A DNA stretch of 64,000 nucleotides, taken from positions 62,001 through 126,000 of the forward strand of contig JAQFVV010000348.1 of the NCBI GenBank assembly GCA_028023455.1, given 5' to 3'. The notes beneath the pieces were generated by a model. It worked only from the letters and a program-made list of their open reading frames with translations, did not search any database and was not told where the DNA came from. This stretch comes from Epiperipatus broadwayi (Eukaryota > Onychophora > Udeonychophora > Euonychophora > Peripatidae). Position 1 is the first letter of the stretch; each line of letters starts with the position of its first letter. The position numbers and the translations under genes are program-made. This document shows positions 10,405 to 24,344 of the stretch, one piece after another.

Positions 10405-11650
10405 GTAAGAAATTTCATAAAAAATTTCTATCATTGTTTTTTAAAGGAATTAAAATGTTTTCAAGTTTCTTTATTTTTTCAGTGTATCTCCAGTCTCAAC
10501 TCTCTCACTATACATACATTTTATGAATAATTTTCACATGTCACATGGACGAGATACCAAATATCTAAATCTCCATATCCATTATTGGTAACTTGATATT
10601 TTTCTATTACATTATACTAATACAGGATGGAAATTGGTTTCTATTCCATTTTTTAATAAGTAAAAGGTAACTAGTCATCATATTACAGATATATTTTCAA
10701 GCTTTTTGTTTTTATCAGTATATCCATCATTTCAACTCCATATCACAACCATTACTTATAGAAGAAACACAAACCACTCTCTCTCTCTCACTATAAATGC
10801 ATTTCATCAACAATTTTCACTCATAATTTGAGCTAGAAGTTAATATTTTTATATTATTACCACTGGATTTTTAATTGAAAATATTAAATGAAATTGCGTA
10901 AAATAATTATATTCTTAACTTCTCTGTGATATTTTGAATTATTTTTCATGATATTTTACTCCTCTGAACAGTTAATTAATTAGTACAAAATAGATGATAG
11001 CAATCCAAATGTTCCCAGACATATTATCATTAAGTAAAATTGGAAAAAAATGAAAATGAAAGGGGAAGGGAATCTTTAGTCTGACCATTTAAATCAAACT
11101 CTTATACTTGAAATGTCACTTTGAGGTGTGAATGCCATTTAGCTATTTGAATAACTAATAAATACTGCATTAAAATTGTGTGAATCAACTTTTTTTGCTT
11201 ATATAATTAATTTCCTATAGTGACCACATTGTAGCATGTTCTTGTGTAAGTCAGTTGCATTAGTAGTGATGATAATATGGGTTAGACACATTTATTTATA
11301 CATAATTGATAGGATTGAGTTCTAATAAATTTACAGCAATTAAGAGATTATCTAAATTAATGGACCAAATTAAAATTAAAATATTAAAATTAAAAATGGT
11401 ATTTATGATTAGTTATCATCATAATTTTCAAATATTGATCCACTACAAATTTTAAATTTATTTAAGTTTCTCTGATTCCACTATTCTCCTTTTTTTTCCT
11501 TTCCATTTTTTTTTTTTTTACATAAATATTAATACACACATAAAGCACTGGTATCCAAAATGCCACAACAAAAAGTGATTTATACCACTACCATTCATTC
11601 CAATACTACATGATACTTCATTTTAATTTAGCTTAGTGATCAGGCAGAGA

Positions 11651-13383
<1,733 letters not shown>

Positions 13384-13644
13384 AGTATTATAACTATATG
13401 ACTCCCCTGTGGCAAGCAAGATACCCAATGCAATATAAATATTAAAATATAAATACTTTATTAGTAATAAAATTATAAACAAAAAAAAGGAACACCACTT
13501 AACTTGTTGCTAGACTCATTGGAGATAGTGGAAATTACATTAATTGGTAATTATATGTGTTAAGAGTTTCAATGTATAACATATATCTATATTATTAAAC
13601 TAAGTTTGATATCTGTATTTGTTTCACAATATATGTAATATACA

Positions 13645-13874
13645 AATCAATATATATATCAAAATACAGTAAAATTTACATAAATTATATTATGTTTAGA
13701 AGTACTTTCGACTATACATTTTGTAGTCTTTATCAACTATATAACATTGAATAGTCAAAATGAGACAACCTTTAACGATACCCATAGTTCAATTCAGATT
13801 CCTACAATTCTGTTATCTTAACATTTGATGACTGGCAATTCATTAACATTTGATGATTTCTTGAAATCAACATA
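13645..13874 (-). repeat. PLE1 terminal repeat (pseudo-LTR) 1
   Basis: It aligns base by base, with scattered substitutions, to 14721-14948, from AATCAATATATAT to GATTTCTTGAAATCAACAT. It includes the 3' end of the endonuclease frame and a hammerhead motif. Matching to the inverted copy at 14947-15100 continues beyond its outer edge to about 13595. Confidence 0.85.
13687..13747 (-). ncRNA. Hammerhead-ribozyme-like motif in PLE1 repeat 1
   Basis: Read on the minus strand. Stem I 5' strand is AUGUUAU-A-UAG, core UUGAUAA, an extra A, and stem II GACUA...UAGUC. Then comes GAAA-G-UA-C-U-U, where stem III is only A-U plus G-C with a two-base loop. The stem I 3' strand is CUA-AAC-AUAAUAU, pairing 3 + 7 bp around an internal loop. 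The canonical CUGAUGA is UUGAUAA, that is C3 to U and G8 to A, which keeps the 3-8 pair. GAAA is intact. PLE terminal repeats are known to carry hammerheads, so the location fits. Activity is inferred, not shown. Confidence 0.65.
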
Positions 13875-14451
13875 GCCTCTTTTATTTTACATTTATTGTG
13901 ACAACGTTCAATTTGAATAATTTTCATATTTTTATAATCAAATTTAAATCCATATTGACAAGATTTATTATGATCAAATATAATGGATGATGAAGGTTTA
14001 TTTACATCTATTTCTGATTCTTTCTCTTTTTGAATTCTATTATATAAAAGCATATGTTCTTTTATTCTCTTCTCAAATGTACACTTAGATTCACCGATAT
14101 ATTGTAAGCCACATCCACATATCAATTTATATATAATAGAATTTTAATTAAACTTTGAATTTTAGAGTTATTAAGTAATCTATTTATATTATTTGATGAG
14201 AAAAAAGCAATATGACACAAATCATTATAAATTCTCCTAACAAACTTGATTTGCTCATCAGATATAAATGGCATTGAAATACATTCTCTTTTGATATTAT
14301 CTTTATTTTTAATTTTATTATATTCTTGATTCCTTTTAAATTTTTTAATAATATTAGTAATACCATTTTTATAATAACCAATTTTCAACAAGTCATTGAC
14401 AAATAAATAAATATATATATATTATTATGTTTAATGTTTTCACAGTTGTAT

Positions 14452-14706
14452 GATATAGATAAATTATTATTTTTGGACTAAATTGTGTATTATTTTGCAT
14501 TACAATTCTATATTTCAACAGATTAGTATCTGCCATTGTCAAGGTTAACTTTTGAAAAAAAAAAATTGTTAGATCTCAATTATTGTTTGAGATCTAATGA
14601 TTTTTCTTTCAAAAGTTAACCTTGACAATGGTGGATACTAGTCCATCAAAATATCGGATTGTAATGCAAAATAATACACGGTTTAGTCCCAAAAATAATA
14701 ATTTAT
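14452..14706. mobile_element. Near-perfect palindrome of about 255 bp inside PLE1
   Basis: The centre lies at about 14583 between TTAGATCTCAA and TTGAGATCTAA (7-base loop). The arms run outward through GCCATTGTCAAGGTTAACTT, TTTGCATTACAAT and AAATTATTATTTTTGGACTA. Mismatches are few. It carries no open frame and sits between the PLE body and its upstream terminal repeat, so it is either a foldback insertion or a rearranged part of the PLE. Confidence 0.8.
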
Positions 14707-14720
14707 ATATATAATAGTCA

Positions 14721-14948
14721 AATCAATATATATCAAAATATAATAAAATTCACATAAATTATATTATTTTTAGAAGTACTTTTAATTATACATCTTGTAG
14801 TCTTTATCAACTATATAACACTGAATAATCAAAATGAGACAACCTTTCACAATACCCATAGTTCAATTCAGATTTCCCACAATTCTGTTATTTTAATATT
14901 TGATGACTGCCGATTCATTAACATTTGATGATTTCTTAAGATCAACAT
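14721..14948 (-). repeat. PLE1 terminal repeat (pseudo-LTR) 2
   Basis: This is the direct copy of 13645-13874 at the upstream side of the minus-strand element. It diverges by scattered substitutions, and its stem II region is more eroded than in repeat 1. It abuts an inverted partial copy at its outer edge. Confidence 0.85.
14761..14821 (-). ncRNA. Hammerhead-like motif in PLE1 repeat 2 (eroded)
   Basis: Same layout as the motif at 13687-13747, including UUGAUAA and AGUACUU. GAAA has become AAAA, and the 3' side of stem II reads UGUAUAAUU, weakening the helix. Probably inactive. Confidence 0.5.
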
Positions 14949-15005
14949 TATATAGTTGATAAAGACTACAAGATATGTAGTCAAAAGTACTTCTAAAAAT
15001 AATAT
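14947..15005 (+). ncRNA. Hammerhead-like motif in inverted PLE1 repeat
   Basis: Stem I AUUAU-A-UAG, core UUGAUAA (14956-14962), extra A, and a perfect 7-bp stem II GACUACA-AGAUA-UGUAGUC (14964-14982). Then AAAA-G-UA-C-UU and the stem I 3' strand CUA-AAA-AUAAU. Stem II is the best of the three copies. G12 is changed to A, which should abolish cleavage. U3 and A8 are again present together. Confidence 0.6.
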
Positions 15006-15960
15006 AATTGTGTGAATTTTACTGTATTTTGATATATATATATATTGATTTGAATATTACATATATTGTGGAATGAATACAAACATCAAACTTAATTTAT
15101 ATATATATGAGATTACATGACATTTAATTTGTGATTGTATATATACAAGTAATTTCAATACATATATATATTTTGATGGTATATTTAATAATCTCTAGGG
15201 CAAATATCCCTGAAGCAGGCACTTGATACTAAATTAAGCATACACAAGAAAAACATGTGAATTACCTTTAAGAAATCTGGTTAAAAATAGATGATTGCAT
15301 AGTTTTCATAATCATGACCTAGAAATGCTGAAATATCAGGCTTGACTACACACAAGGGAAGCAGTACTGGGTTGCTAAAGTAATAAACAATCAGATGATG
15401 AGATAGACTGGAATGTGCTCACCTCTGCGAGGCCATACCCAAGTCTCTGTGAAATAAATGGATCATAGAAGGAAGGAGTAAGCATTTTCCACATGATCAT
15501 TAATAAATTTCACCAACAGGCAGGAATGATCCACTGCCCAATTAGGATACAAAATGAAGGTCCTCTGGGTCTGAAATAAGAGGAATATTCCCACATTTAC
15601 ATGGATCATATTCAAAAGGGACCAGACTAATCTATTTTCTTTGAAGCAGGAATGTGCATCTGCCAAAGGAACAAAGTAGAATAAACATGGTTAGACAACC
15701 CAGAAATGTCAATTTAAATAAAATAATGAATATTTGACATAAAATTAATATATATATATATAAAATAAAATATGAATGGTCATGTCATAAGTTTACAATA
15801 TACAGACATCTATTATATAGGCTAAATCTGGACCTATGCAGTTATTATATATATATAAAATTCTGTTGACAAAATTATTCCATGCTTAATTAGAGATTCA
15901 CTCCATAAGTCTTACATATATAAGGAATTATTGATGCAATAGTCTCACAATTATAACATA

Positions 15961-16150
15961 TATTAAATTGTATTAAAAGTTTTATAAAATTAAACTATTG
16001 TATTTACATTTTACATATATATTTGTTAAAAGAAAATAAAGTTTTAGCTTTATTAAATTGTATTAAAGTTTTATAGAATTAAAATATCATATTTACCAGT
16101 ATACATACATATCTATTTCTTGTAAAAAAAAATAAAGTTTTAACTTTTAT
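15961..16150 (+). repeat. Two-unit tandem repeat, 90-bp period
   Basis: TATTAAATTGTATTAAA at 15961 recurs at 16051, with TTTTATARAATTAAA, an ACATATAT block and AAATAAAGTTTTARCTTT following in each unit. Imperfect duplication; no coding content. Confidence 0.65.
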
Positions 16151-17339
16151 TTTGTTTAACTCAATGTTACTAAAAAATTGTTTATAAACCTATTTGTAAC
16201 TGCATTAATGGCTCAGATTATGTACAGTATTTGAATTAATAGATTTTAAATAGACAAGTTTAAAATAGTGAAATAATAAAACAAATTGGAATCAATGAGA
16301 AGAGGGATTTAAATGACTTGACAGAATTACTGGACTACTTTTAAATGACATTAAAATATTCCATCACTGGAATATAATTACAAATTTTGCCTCCATCTGA
16401 CTCTTAAATAATAAGTCTAGCAGATTTAAGAAGGATTGAGTATATTACAATAGTTGATCTTCCTTAATATTGAATTAATTAAGCATAAGTCAAAATACAA
16501 TATGAAAAACATATTTTAATAATACACTAAGAATATTTTATATAATACTAAAAGAAAACAGACTTTAAAAGAACAATTAATAAATAAATTATTTAAGCAA
16601 AGGAAGCAGAATATTAAAGAGGCTTTTATCATTTTCCAATAAATTAAGATTGATAAAGTTATCATAAATCACTATTTTAATAGACCTTCAAGAAGGATTT
16701 TGATAATAAGTAAAACATTATGCTGAATTTTAAGATAAATTTTGTGCGTCTTCTTTAATAGGGTTCTTGGATATTGGCAGGCTGGTCACTCAGTGATATT
16801 ATATACTGGCACTTTCTTTTAATGTCATAGCATGTCAGCAATTTGGATCACCAATTGTATGCAGGGACTTTAGTGACATTACATTTTATAAGTACTGTGG
16901 GAACTCCATACTCATGCTCTCCAGAGATAGTCAGAGAAATTGACACACTATTCACTGATTATGGCATGACTTAACATATAGCAACTTAAAAAAAACTTTA
17001 CAAAAACTTTATAAGAACTAAAACTCTTTCTTCCCTGTCTCTATATATCTCTCAAAACAAAGGCATCTGGATTTTCTCCAAATTAATTAATTAATTAAAA
17101 AATAACTTGAAGAAAAAAATCTTACTGATCATAATCTTGATCTAGTTTAATTTTAAAATTTTACTAATTGTATTTTTCTTAATTTAATTCTGAATACTTT
17201 TCATTTTGTCTAATCTCCATAGTAATTACATATTTGTTACCTTTTACCATAATTAATAGCAATGATTAAACTGAGAAAGATATACAGTAAAGTGATTCTA
17301 TATTTCCAAAACATTTTACAACAGTTTTACCAGAAGTAT

Positions 17340-17900
17340 TTTGTGGATTAAAAAGGGAAGGTAAAGAAATAAAAGTAAATGGAGATTATTTAAGTCATCT
17401 AGATTTTTGCAGATGATGTCATTGGTTTTTTTTGTTGCAAATAATAATTATACTTCAGAGCTTTAAAATTTTTTGCATGAGTTGTAATATGAAATTAAGA
17501 AAGTAGGATTAAACTTAAATAAAATGTAATGTTCAATTAATTTTCTCAGAAAAAATAGTAAATATTGATAATTATGGATTAAAAGGGATTAACAGTTACA
17601 AATATCTTGTTCAAATTATTAATATTGAAAAATAATTGATGAAATTAATCATATAATTAAACTTATATGTAGTTCTTTTGGTAGAAATAATTTGGTATTA
17701 AAAGGATATATGCCTATGTATTCAAAAAGGAAGGTTTTTAATAGATATGTTTCACTAATTTTCATGTATAAATCTGAGACTTACATACTTAACAAAAGAG
17801 CAATATAGAGATTTCAAATCATTTAACAAAGTATGCGAAGATGTGTGTTAGTAACAAAAACTAATTGAATATGAAAAATATGGAGGAAATAATTTTATCA
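17340..17900 (+). mobile_element. LINE reverse-transcriptase fragment (same family as 28425-29420)
   Basis: GTAAATGGAGATTATTTAAG, GTAGAAATAATTTGGTATTA and AAAGGATATATGCCTATG are shared with the inverse of 28425-29420. Conceptual pieces in broken frames read VNGDYLSHLDF (RT motif C region), INSYKYL and SFGRNNLVLKG, then MYKSETYILN. These match the palm and C-terminal part of endonuclease/RT LINEs. Multiple frameshifts and stops; both ends are missing. Confidence 0.7.
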
Positions 17901-19536
17901 TTAAATTTATTAAGTACTAGTTGATTCAAGTAAAACCTTAATGAGCGACATAATCAGTAGTGCTGATAACGTTGGATGAAGTGGATAGAAACAGCTTCCC
18001 TTTAGAAAGTTGCACCAGTGATGACTTGTTTCAAAATACATGTTTATTCACCCTTCATATCAATTATACAAAGTTACAAATCAAATATGGTGTTTCTACT
18101 AAGATTACATCACATATATATAGAATTCTTATCACTCAAAAAACACGGTAATTTACAATGAATCCAGCATAATGATCAATAACATATAATAAATCAAATA
18201 ACATGTTAATTTACTTTAAAAGCAACTTAATGAGCATTAAATGATATCAAATTAGAATAAGCCTCTTATCAAGGCTACTCATCAGCATCAACATCCTTGA
18301 TTATATGAAAATCAATTTACATAATTTACAAGAATATCGATAACTTATCATAGCAAAGCTTTTTAAACCAAAGGTCTTAAAACATTACATATAACAAATT
18401 TGAGTCCTTCTTCTACCATACTGGTGTGCATCAGTTTCCTCGATTTACATATATTACTTTAACGAAATATTTACATCTTTGAAGCATTATCATGCAGTCA
18501 GCTTATCTACTGAAAGTTATATGCAGAAAACAGATTATTATTTATGAAGTCTCTAAAAATTAATAATAGGTCATTAAGTTATGGATTGTGTGGAAGGCTT
18601 TGATGAAATATAGTGAAAAATGAACTTGGCATGATCAAAAATGGTTCTGAAGTTTGTCTGACAAGCAATGATTTTATTTATCTTAGCAAAAATAATGACT
18701 GTATGATATTAACTCATTTAGTGTTTTATGCAAAAAATTTCGGATTAAATTATTTACTGAAAGATATGTTAGTAAAGGATATTTTTTGAAATTAAAATTT
18801 GTTTGTTGACAGATAATAAAAACATTCTTTCTTCATTTTTTCATATCTAAAGGATTTATTGTAACGCCTCATCTTCTACATTCAAAAACTTGAATATATA
18901 TATATAGACTTTGATGATAAAACTCCTTGATTCTGAGGCTATCAATCTTATGAAGACTTCTTTTGATATTAAGGGAAGGTGGGGTTTGAAATCAATTATG
19001 GGAAGGTTTGTTTGTTTGTATATATATATGTTTTCTTTAGTTTGATTTTCACTTGAGAAGGTCTACTTGTAGTAGATGAAACCATGGTTGTGTAAGGATT
19101 TTGGTAAAATTTTGGATTTAATCTAGTATTGTATTGTTTTATGGTTTTGCATATATATATATTAAACAAAGTGGTAGAAACTGATAAATATAGCTTACAT
19201 TAGAATAAATATATTTTTGGATGGTAAATATTAAATTATTTATTTAATATAAATAATTGATATATTAAAATAATTAGAATTTCTTCACAGATACGTGTGC
19301 AAATCATTTGCAGATAGACAATCCTTTTTATTTATTTTTTTAAAAATCAAACTAACTTAAAATTATTTTTAATTTACTTTAATTTTCTGAAAAAAAAAAA
19401 AAATACAAAAAAACTTTCGTTTCTTATTAGATTAGTTTTAAATTATAAATTAATACCTATATTTACATAATTTTATTGGAATGTGTGTATAAATGTTGCA
19501 TTTTTAATATATTTTTTTTTATATATGATTTTTTAG

Positions 19537-19855
19537 ATTTTACACTATTCGTTTTATTCGTATTGAAGAAATTTTGGAACAAGTGCCTTTATTCATAAAA
19601 GATATACCAGTAATCATAAAACAACAATGTTTAGAGACTCAAAAACTTCTAATGGAAGATTGGATCAAGGCTGCAGCTAATATGTTCAGAGAACAAAAAG
19701 CAGTTTGGTATCCCATTGTCACTCAACGTGGAGACAAAGGCATTGAAATGGGGAAAAAATTATTTGAATGTGTTAACTCGCTGATGTCAAAACAACTTCG
19801 ATATATGGTCATGCAGTCCCTGGATGATTTTGTAAATTTTCTTAAACGATATGAA
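19537..19855 (+). CDS. Dynein heavy chain, exon C
   Basis: One base completes the Lys codon from exon B, then 106 whole codons follow. They run from FYTIRFIRIEEILEQVPLF through DWIKAAANMFREQ, RGDKGIEMGKKLFECVNSL and MSKQLRYMVMQSLDDFVNFL to KRYE, ending on a codon boundary. The pattern FF-CV-LMS-QLR-V--SL-D---F is characteristic of the N-terminal tail of the DNAH3/7/12 group of axonemal inner-arm dynein heavy chains, which work as microtubule motors in cilia and flagella. The acceptor is TTTTTTAG|A and the donor is GAA|GTAAAT. This is the longest and most diagnostic exon. The open frame read beyond the donor is intron sequence. Confidence 0.92.
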
Positions 19856-20989
19856 GTAAATTTCTACTTTTAAATTTAATTAACTTCTAAATAATTGAAT
19901 TATTTGTAAATTGAAAAGCATGTATTTAAGACAAGGAATGAAAATTAAACGCGAATTATTTTAAGATTAAAAGTACCAGTATTTTATTTTGATGGATAAG
20001 TTATAAATTTGTATTATAAAACTTTCAGACAGGAGAACAAGATATCTTACAATAGAGTACTAGTCCAAGTACAATATTTAGAAGTGATGTTTTACCTAAT
20101 TAAGGAAAAGGAATTTATTTAAATTTAATTTAGAGTTTTCAAAGTAGATTTAATCCAATTTAATTCCTAATTGAATTAAAGTGTTGTACAATTCATATAT
20201 TTTGTCAAGTGATATAGGGAAAGAGTAAGTACTGTTGTCAAGCAATAATATCTAAGCATTGATGATGAGTCTTCTAAACACTATTTTAATTTTCAATATT
20301 TATAAATGCAGTTTAAGCCTTAATAAACTTTTTACATTTACAAGTTTTATATAATACTATAAATAATGTTACATCCTTAATCAATTATCAACTGTGACTA
20401 AACCTTTTTCAAGTTAGATGCATCTTAAATAATATAAAAATAGACATAATTTAGTTTACTATTCTTGCAGTAAGTTATAATTTCAATTTTATGCAAGTAA
20501 TTAATATAGCATAGTAATTAAAATTTTTATATATACTCATACATCCAGAAGCTTATTAAATTATAATAATGACCATAGTGATATTCCCTATGTTTACTAC
20601 TTCATAGCTTTCAGCTTCCCACAATGACTCAGATTTACAGATTTTCACTATATAATTCTAATTCATTATCAGCATCTGATTATTAATACATATAATCTAA
20701 AGTCCATATAATAGTGAGAGTGCAACAATTTCCAACTGCCTTCTATTGGTTTAGCAAGTTTACACATATACTCTGGCCGAACTATTGTCTCTACCAATTT
20801 CCAATTATCACTAATTATTTCATGTATTTTTTAAAAAAAACAACATCAGGATTAGTTATATTTAGATGTTGGACTATATTTATTTAAAATCCTTTATTTA
20901 ATCCTCATATTTTTATTTTTCTGGAATTCCAATTAATTTTCAAAATAGTTTATGCTTCTCTTACAACAATTTTTTTATTATTTTTTTAC

Positions 20990-21470
20990 TATATACAGTC
21001 CAATCTCTAATACAATGTGATATGATATACTGTGACTTCTCCTTTATCAGAGTCAGAAATCTCTCAGAAATGCTGTTAGCCACCTTATCTTCCTCTTCCA
21101 TTCCTGACCCTTTTCCACATATTCTTCACTATCCTGCTCTATCCAATTTCCAGAACATAATCTTTGTCAACTCTATGGTCTTTCCCCCAAATCCAGCATA
21201 AAAACCAAGAAACTACTTTTTATATAATCAGTTTGTTTATATTTGGTCTCCCACAACTTCATTATTTATACTCTTTCTGCTTGCAGGCATTTATATTCAA
21301 TTAACAAATACATAATATTTTATCTACCTTCCTTACATAACTTGCAGATTAAGTCACCCATATTTTTCCATTTAGGTATGCATTCTCTTGTTGCTAAGTA
21401 TGGTAGACTATGGTGCTGCCCACTATATTTATTGTGTAATGTTGGTTTCCTCATCTCAGTTTTGTAATAT
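20990..21470 (-). mobile_element. LINE 3' end, second copy of the 38400-39420 family
   Basis: Blocks such as ATAATCTTTGTCAACTCTAT, CCAGCATAAAAACCAA and AAGTCACCCATATTTTTCCA match 38450-38815 in the same orientation and order. On the minus strand this is the C-terminal and 3' untranslated part of a LINE. The outer edge has the degenerate pentamer tail GTGATATGATAT, parallel to GATGTGATGTGATGT at 38401. 5' truncated. Confidence 0.75.
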
Positions 21471-24344
21471 AGTTTTTTGGTCAAGAATTGTTTTTCATTT
21501 CTTTTGTGGTGATAGAAATTGCAGCTTTTAATTATAATGTTATTGCATTAGATAAAACAAAGCTATTTTATCAAATACTTATGTATTTTATAGATTTTTT
21601 TTTTTTTTTTTTGCTATTTTTATGGCATATTTTGGTAAAATGTGAAGTAAATTTACTTCATACTGTCCTTATATACTTTACTTAGAATATTAAAGATTTG
21701 TTTATAGAATATCTAGTATGTTTTTTTTTTTTTAATAAAATATAATATAGTAATCAATGAGGTGGCCACTTCATTAATAAACTGAAACTTGTAAAATCCC
21801 AAAGAAATTAAAAATATAATACACAATAGAAATGACAAAATGAATTGCAAGATGTAAAGGTTTTTGTTGTACATGTGACCTGATAATACTTTAAAATGAT
21901 GACAGGAGAGGATACAAATTTATGTCATGTGCCTTAGCTTACTGAATTAAAATGAAAAAAAGAATAAACATTTAACAACAACAACAACAACAACAAAAAA
22001 AATAACAAGTTACTGGTAGTGATGAGTTAACTTCTTTGCTCCAGTTCATTCCATATCTTGTCTAAAACAAAAACCAGTAATTAACAGAATATTTACAAAT
22101 GTGTAAAGATAACATAATTTTATACATTATTTTAAAGTTTTAGGCAATATATATATATATAGTACCTTAGTTTCATCATATGCTGGCAACACAAAGGCAA
22201 CTCTATCACTGTAGCGCCATCTATTAACAGATTGAACAATCATTGATTACCAGATGTATATAATCCACATCTTTAGAATGGTTTTTGACTTTTGCTTTCA
22301 TGAATGAGGCATTGGTATTCAAAATTGAAAGCGCAGTTAAGCATCCAGCAACTAGTCTATGATTGACATTTAAATGCCAATATTTTCTGGTAATTACTGG
22401 CTACTCAAAGGATGGAGAGCTGCTCTTTCTTTATCATATGATTTTAGTTGGAGAAGGAGAATTAAAACAATAGTACTATTTAAATAGGAGTACTACTAAT
22501 AATAATATGATTAAATTTGGCCGACATAGAGTAAGTAAAACATTAATTAATGAGGGATTAATTTATTAGAATAAAGTATAAACTTTTCTTGTAAAAAAAA
22601 TTGTGATGTTATTTAAATTTTTTACCAAAACGAAGATAAAACATTGACAGTTTTACTTATCCCTTTTCACTTTAATAATCCTCTTGAAATGATGTCGATG
22701 TCTAGGCACTATTTTAGAATGATCATTATATCTTTTAATTATTATTGATGATATTTGTAATTGTTTACTATGTTTTTATTTTATTTTTTGATTAGGAAAT
22801 GCTTATTTTTATGGGAATTACTATAATGATTATTTCTGTCTCTGACAATTTATTTCAAAGTAATTGATTAAAAGAAATTGATATCATTGCTTTTTAACAA
22901 TTTGATGTTATTCAATATATTTAGTTTTCTTTTAGGCTTTTATTTGTTTCACCTGTCTTGGACAGTTTTAGTCAGTCTTTTACTCGAAAACATTTTAAAC
23001 TGACAATAAAACAGATGAAAATTATTCAAAATAAGAGATTAGCGATATTTCTCAGAAATAAATTATTAAGACACTGAGAAAAAGGTTCTGAGATTCATTT
23101 GAAAAATTATAATAAAGTATATTTGTTAACGAACCAAATAAAAATTTACAGCAATTTAGACCATTTGTTTTATGAACATGGATTTCATTTTGTAGTGTGT
23201 TTTTTTTTTTTGCTTTTAAAAAATAAATATATCATGAGATTTACCATGCATAATTATAGATAAAATAGAATTATGGAGATAACTTTTAAGATTTTTTTAG
23301 ATTAAAAAATCCTGGATTTAATAAACAATATTAATATAGGTAGTTTTTAAATATATTATTTAATATTTTATTGTTTTGAAACGCAGGGGATAATATCATT
23401 TTGGAAACAATTTATAATACTCATAATAATTTATTTAATGAATATTCACAAAAAGAGCAAAAATCACAATTTAGATATTGAATAGCTTCACGCTCTCAGA
23501 TCTAACCACTTCAGCTTCACCTATTTATATAGAAAGTAGGTTGAAGTAAAGAAGGGTTCCCCTCCTTTCTTCCAAAACGTAAGTTTGTGATTAAGACCTG
23601 TAGAGGTCCCTACTAACGCATTTTTACTTGCATATTCTTGAGGTTACAGCCTTAGTAAATATATTACTTAAGTAATCAATGTGCGTTTAAATAAATTTAT
23701 AATTACAATTTAGATTAATGATTGTTTTTTAATATTAGAATTTTTGAAATTTATTTAGAAATATTCATCAATAAATAATATAGTTAATTATTATTATTTT
23801 ATAAAATTATAATATTAAAATTATTCTTTAATCCTAAAAATGATATATAAAGCTCTAACAAAATATTTCCATGCAGTGCATTTATTAGCTGTTCAATGTT
23901 TGATTATTGAACTTTTCTTTTCTAGATAAATTAAAATACATATAAAGTAACATTTTTTATGCAGATAAAATACCATTAATTCATGATCTTTTAGGATTTG
24001 TGAATGTTTTGGATTTCAAAATAGATCTTATATCCTCTCTAACTGCAATCAGGTTTATTAAGTTATAGGCTTTTACTGAATACTTTTTTTTATAGACACA
24101 TGTGTGTACCACCTAATTTATTTATTGTAAAAAAATAAAGATCACTTTTGACATTTTGTTTGGCTGATAGAAATTTTTCATACTTGTATAATTTTCAATA
24201 TAAATTAAAAATAATAAATATTGAAAATACTAAATATATCATTAACATGTTTTAGAACACATGTATTTAAAAGTTTAATTTGATATTTCTGTTTTTATAA
24301 AGTTATATTTAATGTTTTCAATACTTTTTCCCTTTTGTATGAAA

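Larger units (their letters stand above)
13600..15100 (-). mobile_element. Penelope-like element 1 (decayed, with direct and inverted terminal repeats)
   Basis: The minus strand encodes a PLE C-terminal region in two frames. The first, 14391-14122, matches the thumb/linker region (KNGITNIIKKFKRN ... ISMPFISDEQIKFVRRIYND). The second, about 14145-13802, has the GIY-YIG endonuclease start YKLICGCGLQYIGESKC with a downstream RIKEH. The two overlap with a frameshift near 14140. The catalytic RT palm is missing. Direct repeats of about 230 bp flank the body (13645-13874 and 14721-14948), the first overlapping the end of the coding region, as is usual for PLE pseudo-LTRs. A third, inverted copy follows (14947-15100). 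A 255-bp palindrome lies between body and upstream repeat. Confidence 0.85.

Noticed and set aside
18240-18310. Hammerhead motif on the minus strand (CUGAUGAGUAGCCU then a hairpin)
   Set aside because: CUGAUGA is followed by a 5-bp hairpin, but UAUUC stands where GAAA should be and no stem I partner was found. It may be a decayed PLE repeat; too weak to list.
19574-19873. A free-standing 99-codon gene starting at TTG
   Set aside because: The frame is the inner part of dynein exon C. It opens at an acceptor at 19537 and the donor GTAAAT at 19856 ends it; the last codons are intron.
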